DNA from: Laccaria trichodermophora
Lineage: Eukaryota > Basidiomycota > Agaricomycetes > Agaricales > Hydnangiaceae
Assembly: GCA_018417955.1 (NCBI GenBank)
Contig: JACTVC010000026.1
Span: 124,001 to 188,000 of the forward strand
Direction of reading: 5' to 3'
DNA length: 64,000 nt
Shown here one piece after another: positions 19,902 to 31,790 of the stretch. A model generated the notes under the pieces. The model was not told the DNA's origin. It did no database searches and worked only from the letters and a program-made list of their open reading frames with translations. The position numbers and the translations under genes were made by a program. The first letter of the stretch is position 1; every line of letters starts with the position of its first letter.

Positions 19902-20911
19902 CAGACATCATCCGAGTCTTCGTAATAAGAAAGCTCCACTTCCTAACCTCCATCAGCTACATCCCACTGGCCGAGCAGCAACAGTCTAGAAAAACCTATA
20001 CAGGGGAGCAATAGACTTGTTTCCCCACAGACATCAACAAACGGCCATCTGGGAGAGTATAACAGCGAGCCCCAAGTCTAAGAGATTCACATCCCTAGTT
20101 TTTGTAAGGCCAAGCAAGGAGGAGCAGCATGGAGGAATGTTAAGTAACATACTCTCGCCATCCAGACATGTGGCAGGATGGGCCTTTGTGTCTTGTTAAT
20201 CACGGACCGGGGCCGACAAAGGAAGCCACAGATTGGAATAAGAGGAGCTGTGGGTGGGCTCAAGCCTCTCGCGAGAGCTTTATTACTGTATTTCGCCCCT
20301 GCGTGGTCGGAGGGATCAGAGAGACACTTCCGCAACCGTGAAGGCTTTTGGCTCGTCGTTGGCCTGATTGGAGGGGATGGAATGGGCTGGATATGGTGGG
20401 ATGGCAGCTTAGCCGGACGAATCGTGGATCCTTAGTTTGGATTCGTGGGGGTGTCTCGTGTTTGTGTATGTACTACGTGGTTGGACTAAGAGGAGGTCCG
20501 GGCCACCACAAAAGGAGCGATTGAAATGGTCCTTGTTACCCGCCCTCATATCTCTATTTCAGGTAACGGCCAAGTATTCCTTCAAAGGAGTGGCGGGACT
20601 AGATCAGATCCAAAGATCAGTGGCTGAATATGGCGGCAAGGAGGGGCTAGGGATATTGTGCATACCCTGTTGGCTTTAAGCAGAGCCTGGACCACTTTTG
20701 GGGGGAATGAAACCCAAGTGCTGCAACCACGTCAATATGCAGTATTTCGAGACAGCAGCAACTCTCATACTTACCCTCTCGTCCATTGTGAATCGCTCCC
20801 AATCACTTCCAATCCGTCGTTGATGAATAACCCTGTGTCGTGAAGCCACCAAAATGCCAGCACCGCGAGCGGGGGGTTAGATGAGAGGATTCAATGCTGA
20901 CGTTCCTGTGA
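19902..20911. other. No gene recognised
   Basis: Open frames are short and lack motifs. A second poly(T) tract near 19,815 belongs to the element on the left. Confidence 0.35.
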
Positions 20912-22200
20912 TTATCGTACGCCGTAAGCCGTGTCAGACAGTTCAGAGATACAATGTTGTCGTATTATGCAGTGGGAGAGCGTAGTTCGTGCACTGGGAC
21001 CAGATGACGAAATTGGATTCCACAATAGTGCGCTGGTAGGGCCGCAACGGGTCTGTTGAGCTTGTAAGCAGTGGGACTGTTGCTGGAACATGGAGTGAAG
21101 AGCGCCATTAGATGTGCACTGCAAGTACTTATCGATATCATTGAGTCAGTCAAGTGGGTGACGGAAAATCAGAGCCACACCTTCAGTCAAGAGAGTCCAT
21201 CTTGAACCATCGCGAGAACGGTGGAAATTGAGGGCATCAGCAATGCCAAAGGCAGTTATTCTGTCTTCATGTTTCCACCCCAGTGGAATGAGGTCGCTCA
21301 GACCAGAACTTTTGAACAAGTTCACTGTCCTCTCGCCCGTTTCTTCCACCATCCACTTATACACCTCCCTCTACCAATTCCAGCACCACATACACGAACA
21401 TTCCCCACAACAATCTTCCATGGTTCGACCTGCAGCAGCACCACCCCATCACACCTGGCTCAACAAACATCTTCTTCCTCTCAATCGCATATATCGGCAC
21501 TGTCGCATGAGACCCATCAAAAACTTTGCCTCTCCTTCCCTCTTTCAAGGGCACTGATTCACCCATCCTGCATACAGCCTCCAGCGCGGTGTTGAGATCA
21601 ACGGCAACGAATTTGACATGGTGGTCCACTACCCCTCTGATCACTTCGACTCCTTTTCCAGATGCCGGTGCCAGCTGAGGAATCAAATCTTCGGCATAGC
21701 GGAAGTGAGGCGAGTTCACCGTGGCCCTGGGTTTCGGGAGAGGCAAATGGAAGATAAACTGGTTAGGGAAATGGGGACCCGTGAACATTCATTGCACAAC
21801 TCTTGCAATTCAACATCATCCTTCTTTCTGCCCATCGAAGAAGATTCGTCTGAAGATTGTCCACGATATCCACTCATAAACATTGAGCTGGACGAGAGCC
21901 TCATCTTATCCAAGATCCCGCCTCCATCGCTTTGATGAGGCTAAGACAATGAGGCCATGCATACATGATGTTTTATAAGGCCTTCCCAATAACCGACATA
22001 ATCCAGGAAGGACTCTGACGGTGACAGGGTCAACAAGGTAGTCGGGCTCTGCAGCCGAGAACAAGTAGTAGAGGGGAAGTTGAGATTGGGAGGTAGAGGG
22101 CGGTTGCTGCTGCTGAGAATGGTTGGGTACAAAGGTATTGTGGAGGAGGGTTAGCTTTCCATTGATGGCTGGTTCAAAAAGGGGGCGGGCAAGCAAGAGA
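20912..22200 (-). pseudogene. Unrecognised multi-exon or decayed gene
   Basis: Successive minus-strand frames look protein-like but switch frame: 22196-21906 (…EPAINGKLTLLHNTFVPNH…), 21788-21357 (…SPHFRYAEDLIPQLAPASG…DLNTALEAVCRMGESV…), 21364-21146 (…RITAFGIADALNFHRSRDG…) and 21124-20912. The junctions do not show clean GT-AG pairs. I do not recognise the family; it could be a genuine gene with introns I cannot place. Confidence 0.35.
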
Positions 22201-22751
22201 GAACATCAGGAATTCAATGGAGCCAGCTGTGTAGATAGTTGTTAGCTATCACCGATAGGAATAGGAAAGAATATGAACTCACTTGACGTTCTCACCAGCT
22301 TTATAGCCAATGTGAGGACTCCACAAAGCAAGTATATGCACTTGAACACGACGCGCTGAGCCACCGCGAAGCACCCCATCCCTGCAAAACAGTTTGCAGG
22401 TATGAAAACGGAGGTTCAAATGAAGGCGAACTCTGTGTGGCTGTGATCGGATGCTGCATTATAAGCAACGGTGACACTGTGGAACTAAACCTGCCATGAC
22501 CTTTACCAGAAAGATGGTCAGTCGAGGCCCCTACGTCCAGTGAATTCATGAGGAAACTCTTGGTCGCTGCTGTACGAGCTCGTACAGAGAAGATGAGGAT
22601 TCCGACTGTAGAGCACTGCCCATCACAATAGTCACCTTTGGCGCCAGTGAGCTTTATTCCTTTGTCATGAACTCTGTAGGCAAAAAAGTCACCGAGGAAC
22701 AAGAAAAACGAAGAGGATGAGGGGAGGTTTGGAAAAGCCCACCCAGCATAT

Positions 22752-22761
22752 AAAAATAGAC
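22752..22761 (+). promoter_or_regulatory. Candidate TATA box of the NLR gene
   Basis: tataaaaata lies about 80 nt before the ATG at 22841, a normal distance for a short 5' UTR. The same promoter segment recurs as a 23-bp exact match at 33482-33504, away from any NLR gene. Confidence 0.5.
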
Positions 22762-22840
22762 CAAAACACGCGCACATAAACAGGGCAGGCGCTCTCCTGT
22801 TTCCGTCCCTCATGAACCTCTCCACTTTCAGGATCTCAAC

Positions 22841-24972
22841 ATGAGCGGAACAAGTGTTCTTGCAGGTGCTCACCACTTTGTTGCTAGCAACAACACATTC
22901 AATGCTGCTAATACTGTAAGTGTAATGGTTATCTTATCAAGTGAATGTGTTCAGGTGAATCAAGCTGATTGTGTGGATCTCGGGCAGATGCACATCCACA
23001 ACAATAATCATGGCAATAGGACGACGTTTGATGGAGTCATTCTCCTTACGCCAAATCTGAGCAATCGGTTCACAGCTCGCACAGAAGCCATCACCAAACT
23101 CAAGAGACATTTTTTCAACATAAATGAATCAGTTCAGAAGAGAAAGTTCTTTCTGTTGTATGGAATGGGGGGTATTGGAAAGACCCAAATTTGCTTGAAG
23201 TTCATTGAGGAAATGTCTGACCAGTGAGTATCAACCAAGAGGCAGATCCAGCCCTCATTTCTTAACTTTCAACTGCCTCCAGCTTCTCTTCTGTTTTCTG
23301 GATTGATGCTTCCTCAATTGGCACCATCACACAAGGACTCAAGGGTATTTGTAATCTTCCTGCAGCTCAGTCTAGTGGATTAGATGGCTCACCTGAATTT
23401 GCTCTTCACTGGATTGGCTTGCTCAGAGAGAACTATGTAATGGTTTTTGACAATGCTGATGTTCTATCACCTGCTGAGCTGGAGGCTTTTCTTCCACCTG
23501 GAAGGGGGGGAAACATTCTGATAACTAGTCGCAACTCTGCCATGCAATGTTTGACTTTGCCAGAGAATTCCCTTGAAGTGACAGAAATGAAAGAAAATGA
23601 TGCTATTGAACTACTTCTAAAATCCAGTTGTTTGGATCTATCCTGGATGAATTTTCAAGCTGATGCTTTAGAGATTGTGAGGGAGCTTTCTTGTGTTCCT
23701 CTTGCTATTGATCAGGCTGGTACTTACATTGCTTCTGGAGCCACTAGTATTGGAGACTATCTTGCAAAATATTTGGAGCATCGAAAAACATTATTGTCCC
23801 ATTCTGAGTTTACTGGGGCTTCTAAGTATAACAGGACTGTCTATGAAACTTGGGAGCTATCATACAAAGAAATTAAACAAAAGGCTGAATCTGATGATTT
23901 TCATAAGGCCAATGCAGCCAATAGTGCAATGCTCCTTTTGGAATTATTTTCTTTTTTCCATCATCAGGAGATTACTGAAGAAATATTTTCATATGCTGCC
24001 CTTGCAGAAGACAATGAAAATTCTAACTCAGATTTACCTCTTGCTAGTTCTCTGCTAGACAGGAGACTGCTTCCTCTGAATGAGTCAGGTATATGGCATA
24101 ACTTTGCCTTCAGAGAGGGGATTCAGATATTGCTGTCATTCTCCTTGATCAACAAAGGCACTTCTGAGTGTGTATATGTTATGCATCCACTGGTTCATAC
24201 CTGGGGTAGAGACAGATTGACTTGAAATAAGAAGCAAGAATGTTGCTTGATGGCATATGTCACCTTATCCTGTTCACTAAGATGAGATGCAGGCCAGCCA
24301 TATAGATTTCAGAGAACCTTGGTAACACATGTGAGAGCAAATATGGAGTATTTCAAATCAAAAGATAATCAGAATATTGTCAGTTACATGGATGATGCCT
24401 ATGCAAAGTTTGGGAGGCTTTTGCAGGAACAAGGACATTTCAAGGAGGTGGAAACCTTGTGCAATAAGGTTCTGGATACAAGAAGCAGAATTCTTGGAGT
24501 GAAACACCCAAACACAATGCATGCCATGGGAAATTTGGCAGCTACATTCAAAACCTTGGGAAAATATGCAGAGGCAGAGAAACTGGAGATCCAAGTTCTG
24601 GATGCAAGGACCAGAATTCTTGGAGTGGAACACCCAGACATAATCCATGCCATGGCAAATCTAGCAGCGGCATGTAGAACCTTGGGAACATATACAGAGG
24701 CAAACAAACTGGAGATGCAAGTTTTAAATGCAAGGATCAAAGTTCTTGGAGTGGAACACCCAGACACAATCCATGCCATGGCAACTGTAGCAACTACATG
24801 TAGAAACTCAGGAAAATATGTAGAGGCAGAAAAACTGGAGATCCAAGTTTTCAATGCAAGAACCAAAGTTCTTGGAATAGAACATCCAAACACAATCCAT
24901 GCCATGGCAACTTTAGCAGCTGCATGTAGAAACTTGGGGAAATATGCAGAGGCAGAAAAACTGAAGATTTAA
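22841..24972 (+). CDS. NLR-like receptor: NB-ARC NTPase with C-terminal TPR repeats
   Basis: Exon 1 is 22841-22915, exon 2 is 22955-23223, and exon 3 starts at 23283. The short N-terminal segment (GAHHFVASNNTFNAANT) has no known catalytic fold. NB-ARC motifs follow in order: P-loop GMGGIGKT (residues 95-102), kinase-2 VMVFDNAD, RNBS-B NILITSRN, the GLPL-like CVPLAIDQAG and the MHD-like MHPLVH. Kinesin-light-chain-type TPRs of 42 residues complete the protein. Fungal proteins of this build are intracellular ATP-driven sensors of non-self or damage, with the TPRs as ligand surface. Odd points: TGA codons at 24223-24225 and about 24278-24280 interrupt family-like sequence, although a GTAGAG…GCAG intron (about 24206-24294) would skip both in frame. 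A TAA at 24970-24972 truncates the TPR array at a CAA-like position. It is either spliced as proposed or a recent pseudogene. Confidence 0.75.
24469..24972 (+). repeat. Four near-identical 126-bp TPR-coding repeats
   Basis: The landmark 'acaccca/acatcca' recurs at 24504, 24630, 24756 and 24882, exactly 126 bp (42 codons) apart. High DNA similarity between units points to recent unequal exchange, as in repeat domains of other fungal NLRs. Confidence 0.9.
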
Positions 24973-26005
24973 GTTCTGAATATAAGGGACACTTCAATCT
25001 AGTATTTCAAGGTCTAGTCTATATCCTGGTAGCTGGTTGCCTAACTTTGAAGATTTTTGAAAACTGTTTGAAGATCACTTGTGATTCACTGCAACTGATC
25101 CTTTCACTATGGTATATATCAAACATTGTTGGAACATGGACACATACCAGATAAAACCAGGAGTGGAGTGGTGGTGAAGAAAATAGGCAGAGAAAGGAAG
25201 AAAACAAGTTGTGTAGATGTATGGAACTCAGGGTCAAACACAAGGTGATGATGATTGTGTATTGGTTTAGCTGTAGACATATGGAACTAAAGAAAAGAGA
25301 TGCAATTGAGAATGAACAAACAAAGCATACACATAAATATAGAGGCCATGAGGGGTCTCCTCTAACAAGTTGTAATCTGTGAACATTGAGTTCACATGAT
25401 ATGAATTCATTCCCACTGTGCAAAGGACAAGGGAAAGAAGTGCCTAACTTTGCTTCCTCTGATTTCACTCACATGGTTTGAAGGTCATAATGTGAAAACT
25501 GTCAAGTGTCTGTCTGAGTTTTTACTATGATACAACCTGTCTGTGATGCCAAGACATTTTCCCTACTTTTTGACAACTTTTACAGCTTCAGAATGACTAT
25601 GCCTGACTTTTCTTCTTTTATTGAAAATGAAGGGTGTGGAAAAAAAAATTCCAGTCCAGGAGGGTGGCATCTTCATCATCTGGATTGCCCAGAATTCTTT
25701 GAGCCATGTAATGGTGATGTTGATAGGCCTCAAAAGGTCTTCTGATCATTGTAATCAGACTTTTAAGGCCCTGGACTATGTTAAAAAAATTTGTTCAAGG
25801 CTACCCCATAGTGCCCTCCAGCAAATTTCAACATACCCCTGGGTATGTGGAGCAATCAGTCATTACAAAGACAGAAGGATGGATGAAGATGGTTGGAAAG
25901 TAAAGCAAAAAATTTCTTGCCTGAGCAGGCTTTTGCACTGGGAAAGATTTATAATTAAACAGGCGACTCAGAGTCATTGGTGCTCAAATGTTTTCATCTC
26001 AGTGT
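24973..26005. other. A+T-rich flank of the NLR, no gene recognised
   Basis: Base composition stays visibly A+T-richer than the rest of the window. Frames at 25527-25745 and 25621-26076 are open but without motifs; they may be decayed NLR-associated sequence. Confidence 0.4.
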
Positions 26006-26351
26006 ATGTTGAAAGCCAACTATTATCAAATAACGAAATTGTTGTTGACTTGATTTTATGTGAGATGTTCACCTAGTCAAACAGTGAAGAATTTTAGAAA
26101 TTGGAAAATACTTGAGTGGACGTCTACCTCTGAAGATGGCACTGAATTTGGATGGCAGTGCTTGATTAGGCACAGGCCCCGGGAATGGCTCAAAAGGCTT
26201 TCAAGTTAATTGACCTAAATACCAACAAATCGGTTCGGGTAAAATGTGGAAATATATGCATCTGGTAAATGAAAGTGAGTGAAGCAGTGGGGTTTCAGGT
26301 GAAGCTGAAAGACCCAAGAGGGGTCCAATTCTTAGCAGAGCCTTGCATGGG

Positions 26352-27792
26352 CTAGTAGGCAGTAGTAGAAAAAATCAGAATTAAAGAGCAAATATCATAA
26401 AAGATAAGCACCTGCCACTTACCATCATAGACGACTAGCGGAATAATTTGATTAATGTCACAAGTCGCCCAAGATTTGGAAATAGGGTAGACTCACAGCC
26501 CTTTCTACCGGCGGAGTTCATCGCAATGTATCCACTATAGGGAGTGGCTACAAGGAGGCATGAAAATCGTCTTTGTACTGCTTATGTGACGGGGAAGAAA
26601 ATAATTACTTGACCCAGTTATGTAGCCTGTCGTTTTGACACCGTCTGTATACAGGACTTCATACGCCGCGAAGGGGAGCCAGTCTGCTTGAACATCCGGA
26701 TGTGGATCTGAAAGAAGCATAAGAGTATTTTCATATTCAATAACTTTATTTACTCCATGCCACCGAGCCTTGAAGCTTTTTGTTGAAGGTTGGGTCTGGC
26801 ACTGCCCGACCCGGGGCGTTCTTCTGCTTTTTCTCGGCCTTCTCTTGGCTACAAACAAGAGTTATGGGCTCATCTTCAACGTGTCCTGGATAGACCTGTT
26901 CTCGGAAAGACAAGTGGTCATTATCATTCATCGGCACCTCGCCGTCCATATCCCCAAACAGTTGAATCTTGCGATCAGCGATGCCCTCAACTTTTACAAT
27001 CTGCGACCTCAGAGAGGACACTGTTTGAGGTGGCATGATAGAGAGCGTGTCAATGCGACCCAAGGAAGAGTCGTCCGGGTCAAAGGACGTTTTAGAAGTC
27101 ATTGCTCCTTCTTCCTCGTAAAGCCGGTAGTAAACTGATTGATAATAATGAGTAACACGGGTGCGCACAATACATGATGAAATTCCCATTCGCACCATAA
27201 CGAGGCTCGGACGTCACAGCCTCAAGGAGACCCTTCGATTGCGCCGTGCTCGCTAACCGCTTCTCAGCATCTCCCGCTCCAACTACTAGAACCATGGGGT
27301 CGTCCTCAGATATCCCCGGGCCAAAAGGCTCCTTGAGCGCCATTCGAAAGGACTCCGTAACAGCGGTCTGACTTGAAATCGACTCGAAAAGTGTGGAATT
27401 CGTAGCCCCCGAAAATCCCTCGATCTTGCAGAGATGCTTTTTGATGGATAAAGCGGCACGTGGGGGAGCGACGAGCCTCAAAAGAGTACGACTGATGAGT
27501 AGGTTGTTTGCATAAATTGGGTTGTTCGTTGCGATTGGACTGTCTTTGGTGAATAGGCGATAGTAAACTAGATAAGCAGAGAACTTGTATGAGTATTGGA
27601 ACGGGATTTTCAAAAGAACCACGCAACTGTAACGAGGACCGCTCGTGTCAGGGCTTTCAGTCTGTTTCATCCGTTAGTATGCCGAGCTTTCTGACGAGAA
27701 TGAGTACTCACCGCTCCACCCCGCCCGTCTGATGAGCCTTGCCCAGATAAAGACGCGGATCTTCCGTCGGATCCGGCTGCGGTTGGGGCCAT
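26352..27792 (-). CDS. Tandem-Ubl family protein, copy E (intact, 366 aa)
   Basis: Seven exons: 27792-27712, 27661-27628, 27567-27196, 27134-26754, 26707-26609, 26547-26497, 26434-26352. All introns are GT-AG and all but the first are phase 1. After a Gly/Ser-rich N-terminus come two homologous modules of about 100 residues (from about 38 and 163). Each starts YYRL(F/Y) and holds a helix-like KKHLCKIEG or LRSQIVKVEG block. Module 2 continues QLFGDMDGEV…YPGHVEDEPITLV, a pattern reminiscent of ubiquitin-like folds. The C-terminal part has DWLPF…EVLYTDGVKTTG and PYSGYIAMNSAGRKG. Function is unknown; no signal peptide or membrane segment is seen. Closest relative in the window is F, in the duplicated block. 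Confidence 0.8.
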
Positions 27793-28356
27793 TTGGAAAG
27801 CTGTCTTCAACAGTGCTAGGTGGTGAGATGAAGAGTTTGATTGGCAATGGCAGCGGGCGTTTAATTACTAGGCACATCTGTATATGTCCCGTGCTGTGCA
27901 AACATGATTAGATTAAGTAGGATGACTTGCCGGGGCCCAATCAATAATCGCCCGAAGATCAGAAAATCTTCAATATTGCTCACCATGCTTGAGCACCATC
28001 CAGTGAACAAGTGGGTATCGGAGGGCGTTTTCGTCAAGAAAGTCGTGTCACCTCCCCACTCCGATACGCCCTGTCCATGAGCGTGGACAAAGCCATACAA
28101 CGATAGCGAGAACCCTACAGTGAATTCATTACAGGTATAAAAGGAGTAGATCAAGTGGGTCGGAGTCGGCTGTCAAGTTGCGTGTAGCATATGGTGGCAG
28201 CGAAAGTTAGGAAAAAGAGTCGTTTGATTCATGTTTATCAAAAAGACTCCTCCACTGTGGAGTCTTCGTTTCTCAATCTCAGCGGTCTCGGTTCAGCCAT
28301 TCTCTAATGAGGCGCTAGCTCCAGCTCATCTCTCGACAATTCCTGCGCATCTACCT

Positions 28357-28768
28357 AGGACCCCCGAAAGTTCCCTTGGAGGCTGGTCTCTATTCCAGAC
28401 GATATTTTTCAAATAAGGGTGGTTAATTAGGCCAAGCGCCAGTCGGACAGGAATCGAACCTTGCGAGGGAAATAGCCGGTTCCAAAGGTCTTCGTGGCCA
28501 GACGTCGGGCCAAATCCCAAACGGACAAGTATTGAAATATTGACGCGTCAAGTTGTGGAGATATATATTTACGGCGGTGTATCCTGGGAGGCCCTGGGTT
28601 CGAATCGTGATGAATGTTGCTTTTTTGTTCCCAAAGCCCGGACAAATTTTCGAAAAGCTGGCGAAGGCTAGGTGCAATTTAGACAGGTTTCGGCGGAATT
28701 AGGACGGACAAAAACTGGAAAATGCTCGATTTTGGGAACCAGCCTCCAAGGGATTTTGGGGGGGTCCT
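28357..28768. mobile_element. 412-bp inverted-repeat element
   Basis: Ends aggacccccgaaagttccc and …gggggggtcct are inverted repeats of about 30 bp, flanked by the exact 8-bp repeat atctacct (28349-28356, 28769-28776). The paralogous site at about 35,890 (copy 2 of the duplication) is empty. It therefore inserted after the segmental duplication. Two tRNA B-box-like strings lie inside, but no tRNA folds. Confidence 0.88.
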
Positions 28769-29039
28769 ATCTACCTGTCCCTCGACATTTCAGTCCGAAA
28801 TTGTCGGACCTCATTCGAGAGTCGAGGCGAATTCACACAGCAGAAAATAGATTTGACCCGCGTCCACTGCAAGTCCAAGTTGGGCTGCTCATTCTCTATA
28901 AACACTATCTCGCCCAGAGACATCTCTTGTGTGAAGTTGACCGCAATAAATGGGGACTTGAGCTAGAACGTTAAACGTTTGAACGGTGACGCGTTGACGT
29001 CGTCTTCCTCAAAAGGTGGCAATATCAAATATGTTTAAT

Positions 29040-30060
29040 ACACGGTGATCCGTCCAGCCAATGGAAAGCAAGGTGAGACATACGAGATATCTTCGAAGAA
29101 CAAAAGCCAGCCTGGAGAAAAGTCCGGATTCGGTGGGAAGGATAAAATGAATGATATTCCACGCGGTCAGGTTTTGAGAAAATTGGATCTCTGAGGTTTC
29201 CCTGTGCGTCCTCTTTTTCCTCTTGGCTATAAACGATTTTTATGGGCTTATATCCTAGGTAAAATGGTGAATGAAAGGATAGTATTTGATCGGTATCACT
29301 CATCGTCACCCGTGGTTGGAACGAGGAGAAAACGTTACTTACGTGTAGCAGCCAACTGCAACCCTCTAGCCAATGCCGGCTTGACCATCTGTCCCGCGTC
29401 GATGCATCCTTCCGATTTGCCAAAATTGAAAAGGGTATCAAAGTGCGCATATACGTAGTCAGAGTAATTCGGCCAAGGATTGAGCGAGGGCCTTCATGAT
29501 GAAGCAAAGGACTTATCGGCCCTATGAGTTGAGTGAGGGCTTGGCAGGACGAGTTAAAGGTGAACAACGATGAGTGAAAGGGCATTTGATTGGTACCACT
29601 CCTTGTCACTTGTGGTTGAAACGAAGAGAAAACGTTACTTACGTGTAGTAGCCCCAACCAAACGCAACCCTCTAGCCAACGCCGGCTTGACCATCTGTCC
29701 CGCGTCGATGCTTCCTTCCGATTTGCCAAAATTGAAAAGGGTATCAAAGTGCGCATATACGTCGTCAGAGTAATTTGGCCAAGGTTTGATTGAGCGAAGG
29801 ACCGCTATGGTCTTCATCGATGAAGCAATTGACTCGTCGGCCCTATGAGTTGAGTGAGGGCTTGGCAAGACGAGTCCAGGCTTGTCCTCGACATCCTTAA
29901 TTTTTGTGTAGAGGGACTTATCCGGCGGCCGTTGCTTGAAATATGCCGAGTACAAAAGGAATGAACGAGACGCACCTCTGGAACCTCCTTCGCCACGATA
30001 GGAGCTTCCGGTCAGGCTCCTTCGCCAGTTCCTCTACAAACGGACCTATGTACATTAAGT
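29040..30060 (-). pseudogene. Decayed multi-exon gene, copy 1
   Basis: Minus-strand frames with splice-like borders: GPFVEELAKE (about 30,045), …QRPPDKSLYTKIKDVEDKPG… and …DTLFNFGKSEGSIDAGQMVKPALARG… (29,955-29,640, ending at a GTAAGTAACG donor), then …PIKIVYSQEEKEDAQGNLRDP (about 29,250-29,170). The last piece resembles the end of module 2 in the Ubl family, so this is a divergent or chimeric relative. Frames do not join cleanly. Copy 2 is at 36,100-36,890. Confidence 0.5.
29265..29876. repeat. Two tandem 306-bp units
   Basis: 29,265-29,570 and 29,571-29,876 share 'aaccctctagcc…gccggcttgaccatctg' and the following 150 bp. Copy 2 of the segmental duplication has only one unit (about 36,395-36,650), so the extra unit arose afterwards. 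Confidence 0.8.
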
Positions 30061-31073
30061 AACCCCCAAAACTCGGGAGCAGAACAAAACATACGACTTA
30101 CGTATTCTTACAACGCCTCACCCTTCTGAACAAACTCAACAACGGAAACTTGAAGCCACCCCGCCGCTACCGTTCCTGTTCAAATAATATCTGCTCAGCC
30201 TACATGCCGATGGAAGGACAAATAGAAGTCCTGCCAGACACGCTCGGGTTCATGCGTAGTGCGTGGAAGTTAAAACGCGTGTCGACGGAGTTCACCTAAG
30301 TAAGCGAACGAAGGATGCATGAAAATTGCTTAAAATCCTAGCGAAATATCAGGAAAGAAAGCAGAAAGAAAGTTCCTGGCTTTACGTGCTCAGAGACGTA
30401 CAATCCCCCATGGAAACAGCTCCAAAGTCGAAGTGATACTATGACTGGGGCATTGGAAGACGCCCGGAGATTTTTTGGTAGGTCCTTGCAGTGTCCCGAA
30501 GGTGAGAAGCGATGACGTCTAGACTGTGGGTAGAAAATTACAATCTGTAAAGATGAAATTTTGCTTTGTCAATCGCTACAAACTGATGCTGGAATGACTC
30601 ACGAAACACAACTTCACTACTAGTTCCATTGAATAGACAAGAGAGATAGTGGAGGTATTCCTGGAGGACAAAGCGCCTCACATAAAAAGCGCGCATGGTT
30701 CGCAGACACCCGGGTAATTTTTTCAAGTAACCTTAAACATCACATGTCAAGATATTTGGACCCCGAAGCAGGGGGGAGGTGCGATGCGCGAGCTATGGCT
30801 GGTCCGAAACCACAGGTCCTGGGGAAACTTGTCGTGCGATATTTTGCAGAGAAAAGGACATTGCTGATACAACCGATATGAATTGGCGCTATCCGAGCGT
30901 TGTTCTGAATCTACATGGAAGCAGCAGGTTGACTGAGTTTGCGCGTTTGGGAGCGTTTCAACGGCGCGTTGGGGAAGGAGGAAAAGAGGTTGTTGTTTGT
31001 TGTTTGTCGAAAAATATCGTCCTTCTGCTAAGTACCACCAAATCCCTTCCTCGAGCTGCTCAAAGTCTATTCA

Positions 31074-31790
31074 ATGGCCGCCTACCAATACACCACTTCA
31101 CAGAACATTTTTAGGAGTAACACGATTCATCGCCCCAGCCAGCAGCACGCGACCCCAACTCAACCATCAGCATCGGGTAATGCTGCCATTCCAAGCGGCT
31201 CAACTCTCGCCCAGCCCACTTTCAAGCCTCCGGCACACAAGCATGCTCACCATCTCCACTCGATCCCTCCGCGCGAGAAGAGCACACGCATGTTGAAACG
31301 TTGATATTTGACCATATGTTATGGGACCATGGTACGCTGCACCCGTACGTTCTGACATTCAGATACTAAAACTCAATGCAGGGAGAACGCGCTTTGCTCA
31401 GGCTAGAGCTGACTGATCGTACGGGTGGCCCATCGCTGCCTAACTGTGCACACCGTTGGACTATGAGGGAGGACGAGCTAGGAAGTGAAAGTGAAGATGC
31501 GGGGGTCCATAGAGCGAGATCGGGCGCTCGCAATAACGAAGAAGACGAGGGGCTACGACGCTAGAATCTTACACTCGCGCGAAGCCTCAGATTACGCGCA
31601 AAAGGGCTCGAGAAAGCCGCCACGCCGTCCATCCTCTAACTCGAATCCCCTCCGATCCATCGATCAACGACGACAACACTACACCATCAAGTTCAACCAA
31701 GCTCAACCCCTCCCTTGAGGCATCCGCATACCTTACCAAATGGCGTCCGCTTGCGCCTATCCCTCCGCACGATCTTCTTCAAGTGAAAGG
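31074..31790 (+). pseudogene. R2 module, copy 1: remains of a host gene
   Basis: Readable plus-strand protein sequence in shifting frames: MAAYQYTTSQN…, APAHKHAHHLHSIPPREKS-like block (31,215-31,290), then after an intron-like gap …AELTDRTGGPS…TMREDELGSE…RSGARNNEEDE…, and …SAYLTKWRPLAP. The same blocks occur at 37,700-38,340 and 44,520-45,000. I do not know the protein's function. Frameshifts in every copy show these are dead gene copies spread as repeats. Confidence 0.6.

Noticed and set aside
24358..24905. Minus-strand frames of 96 and 168 codons under the TPR repeats
   Set aside because: They repeat with the 126-bp period only because the TPR DNA does; they are antisense to clear TPR coding sequence.
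28435..28620. tRNA-like T-arm strings (ggttcgattcc on the minus strand, gggttcgaatcg on the plus strand)
   Set aside because: T-stems do not pair over five bases and no matching acceptor, D or anticodon arms could be folded. The strings lie inside the 412-bp element.
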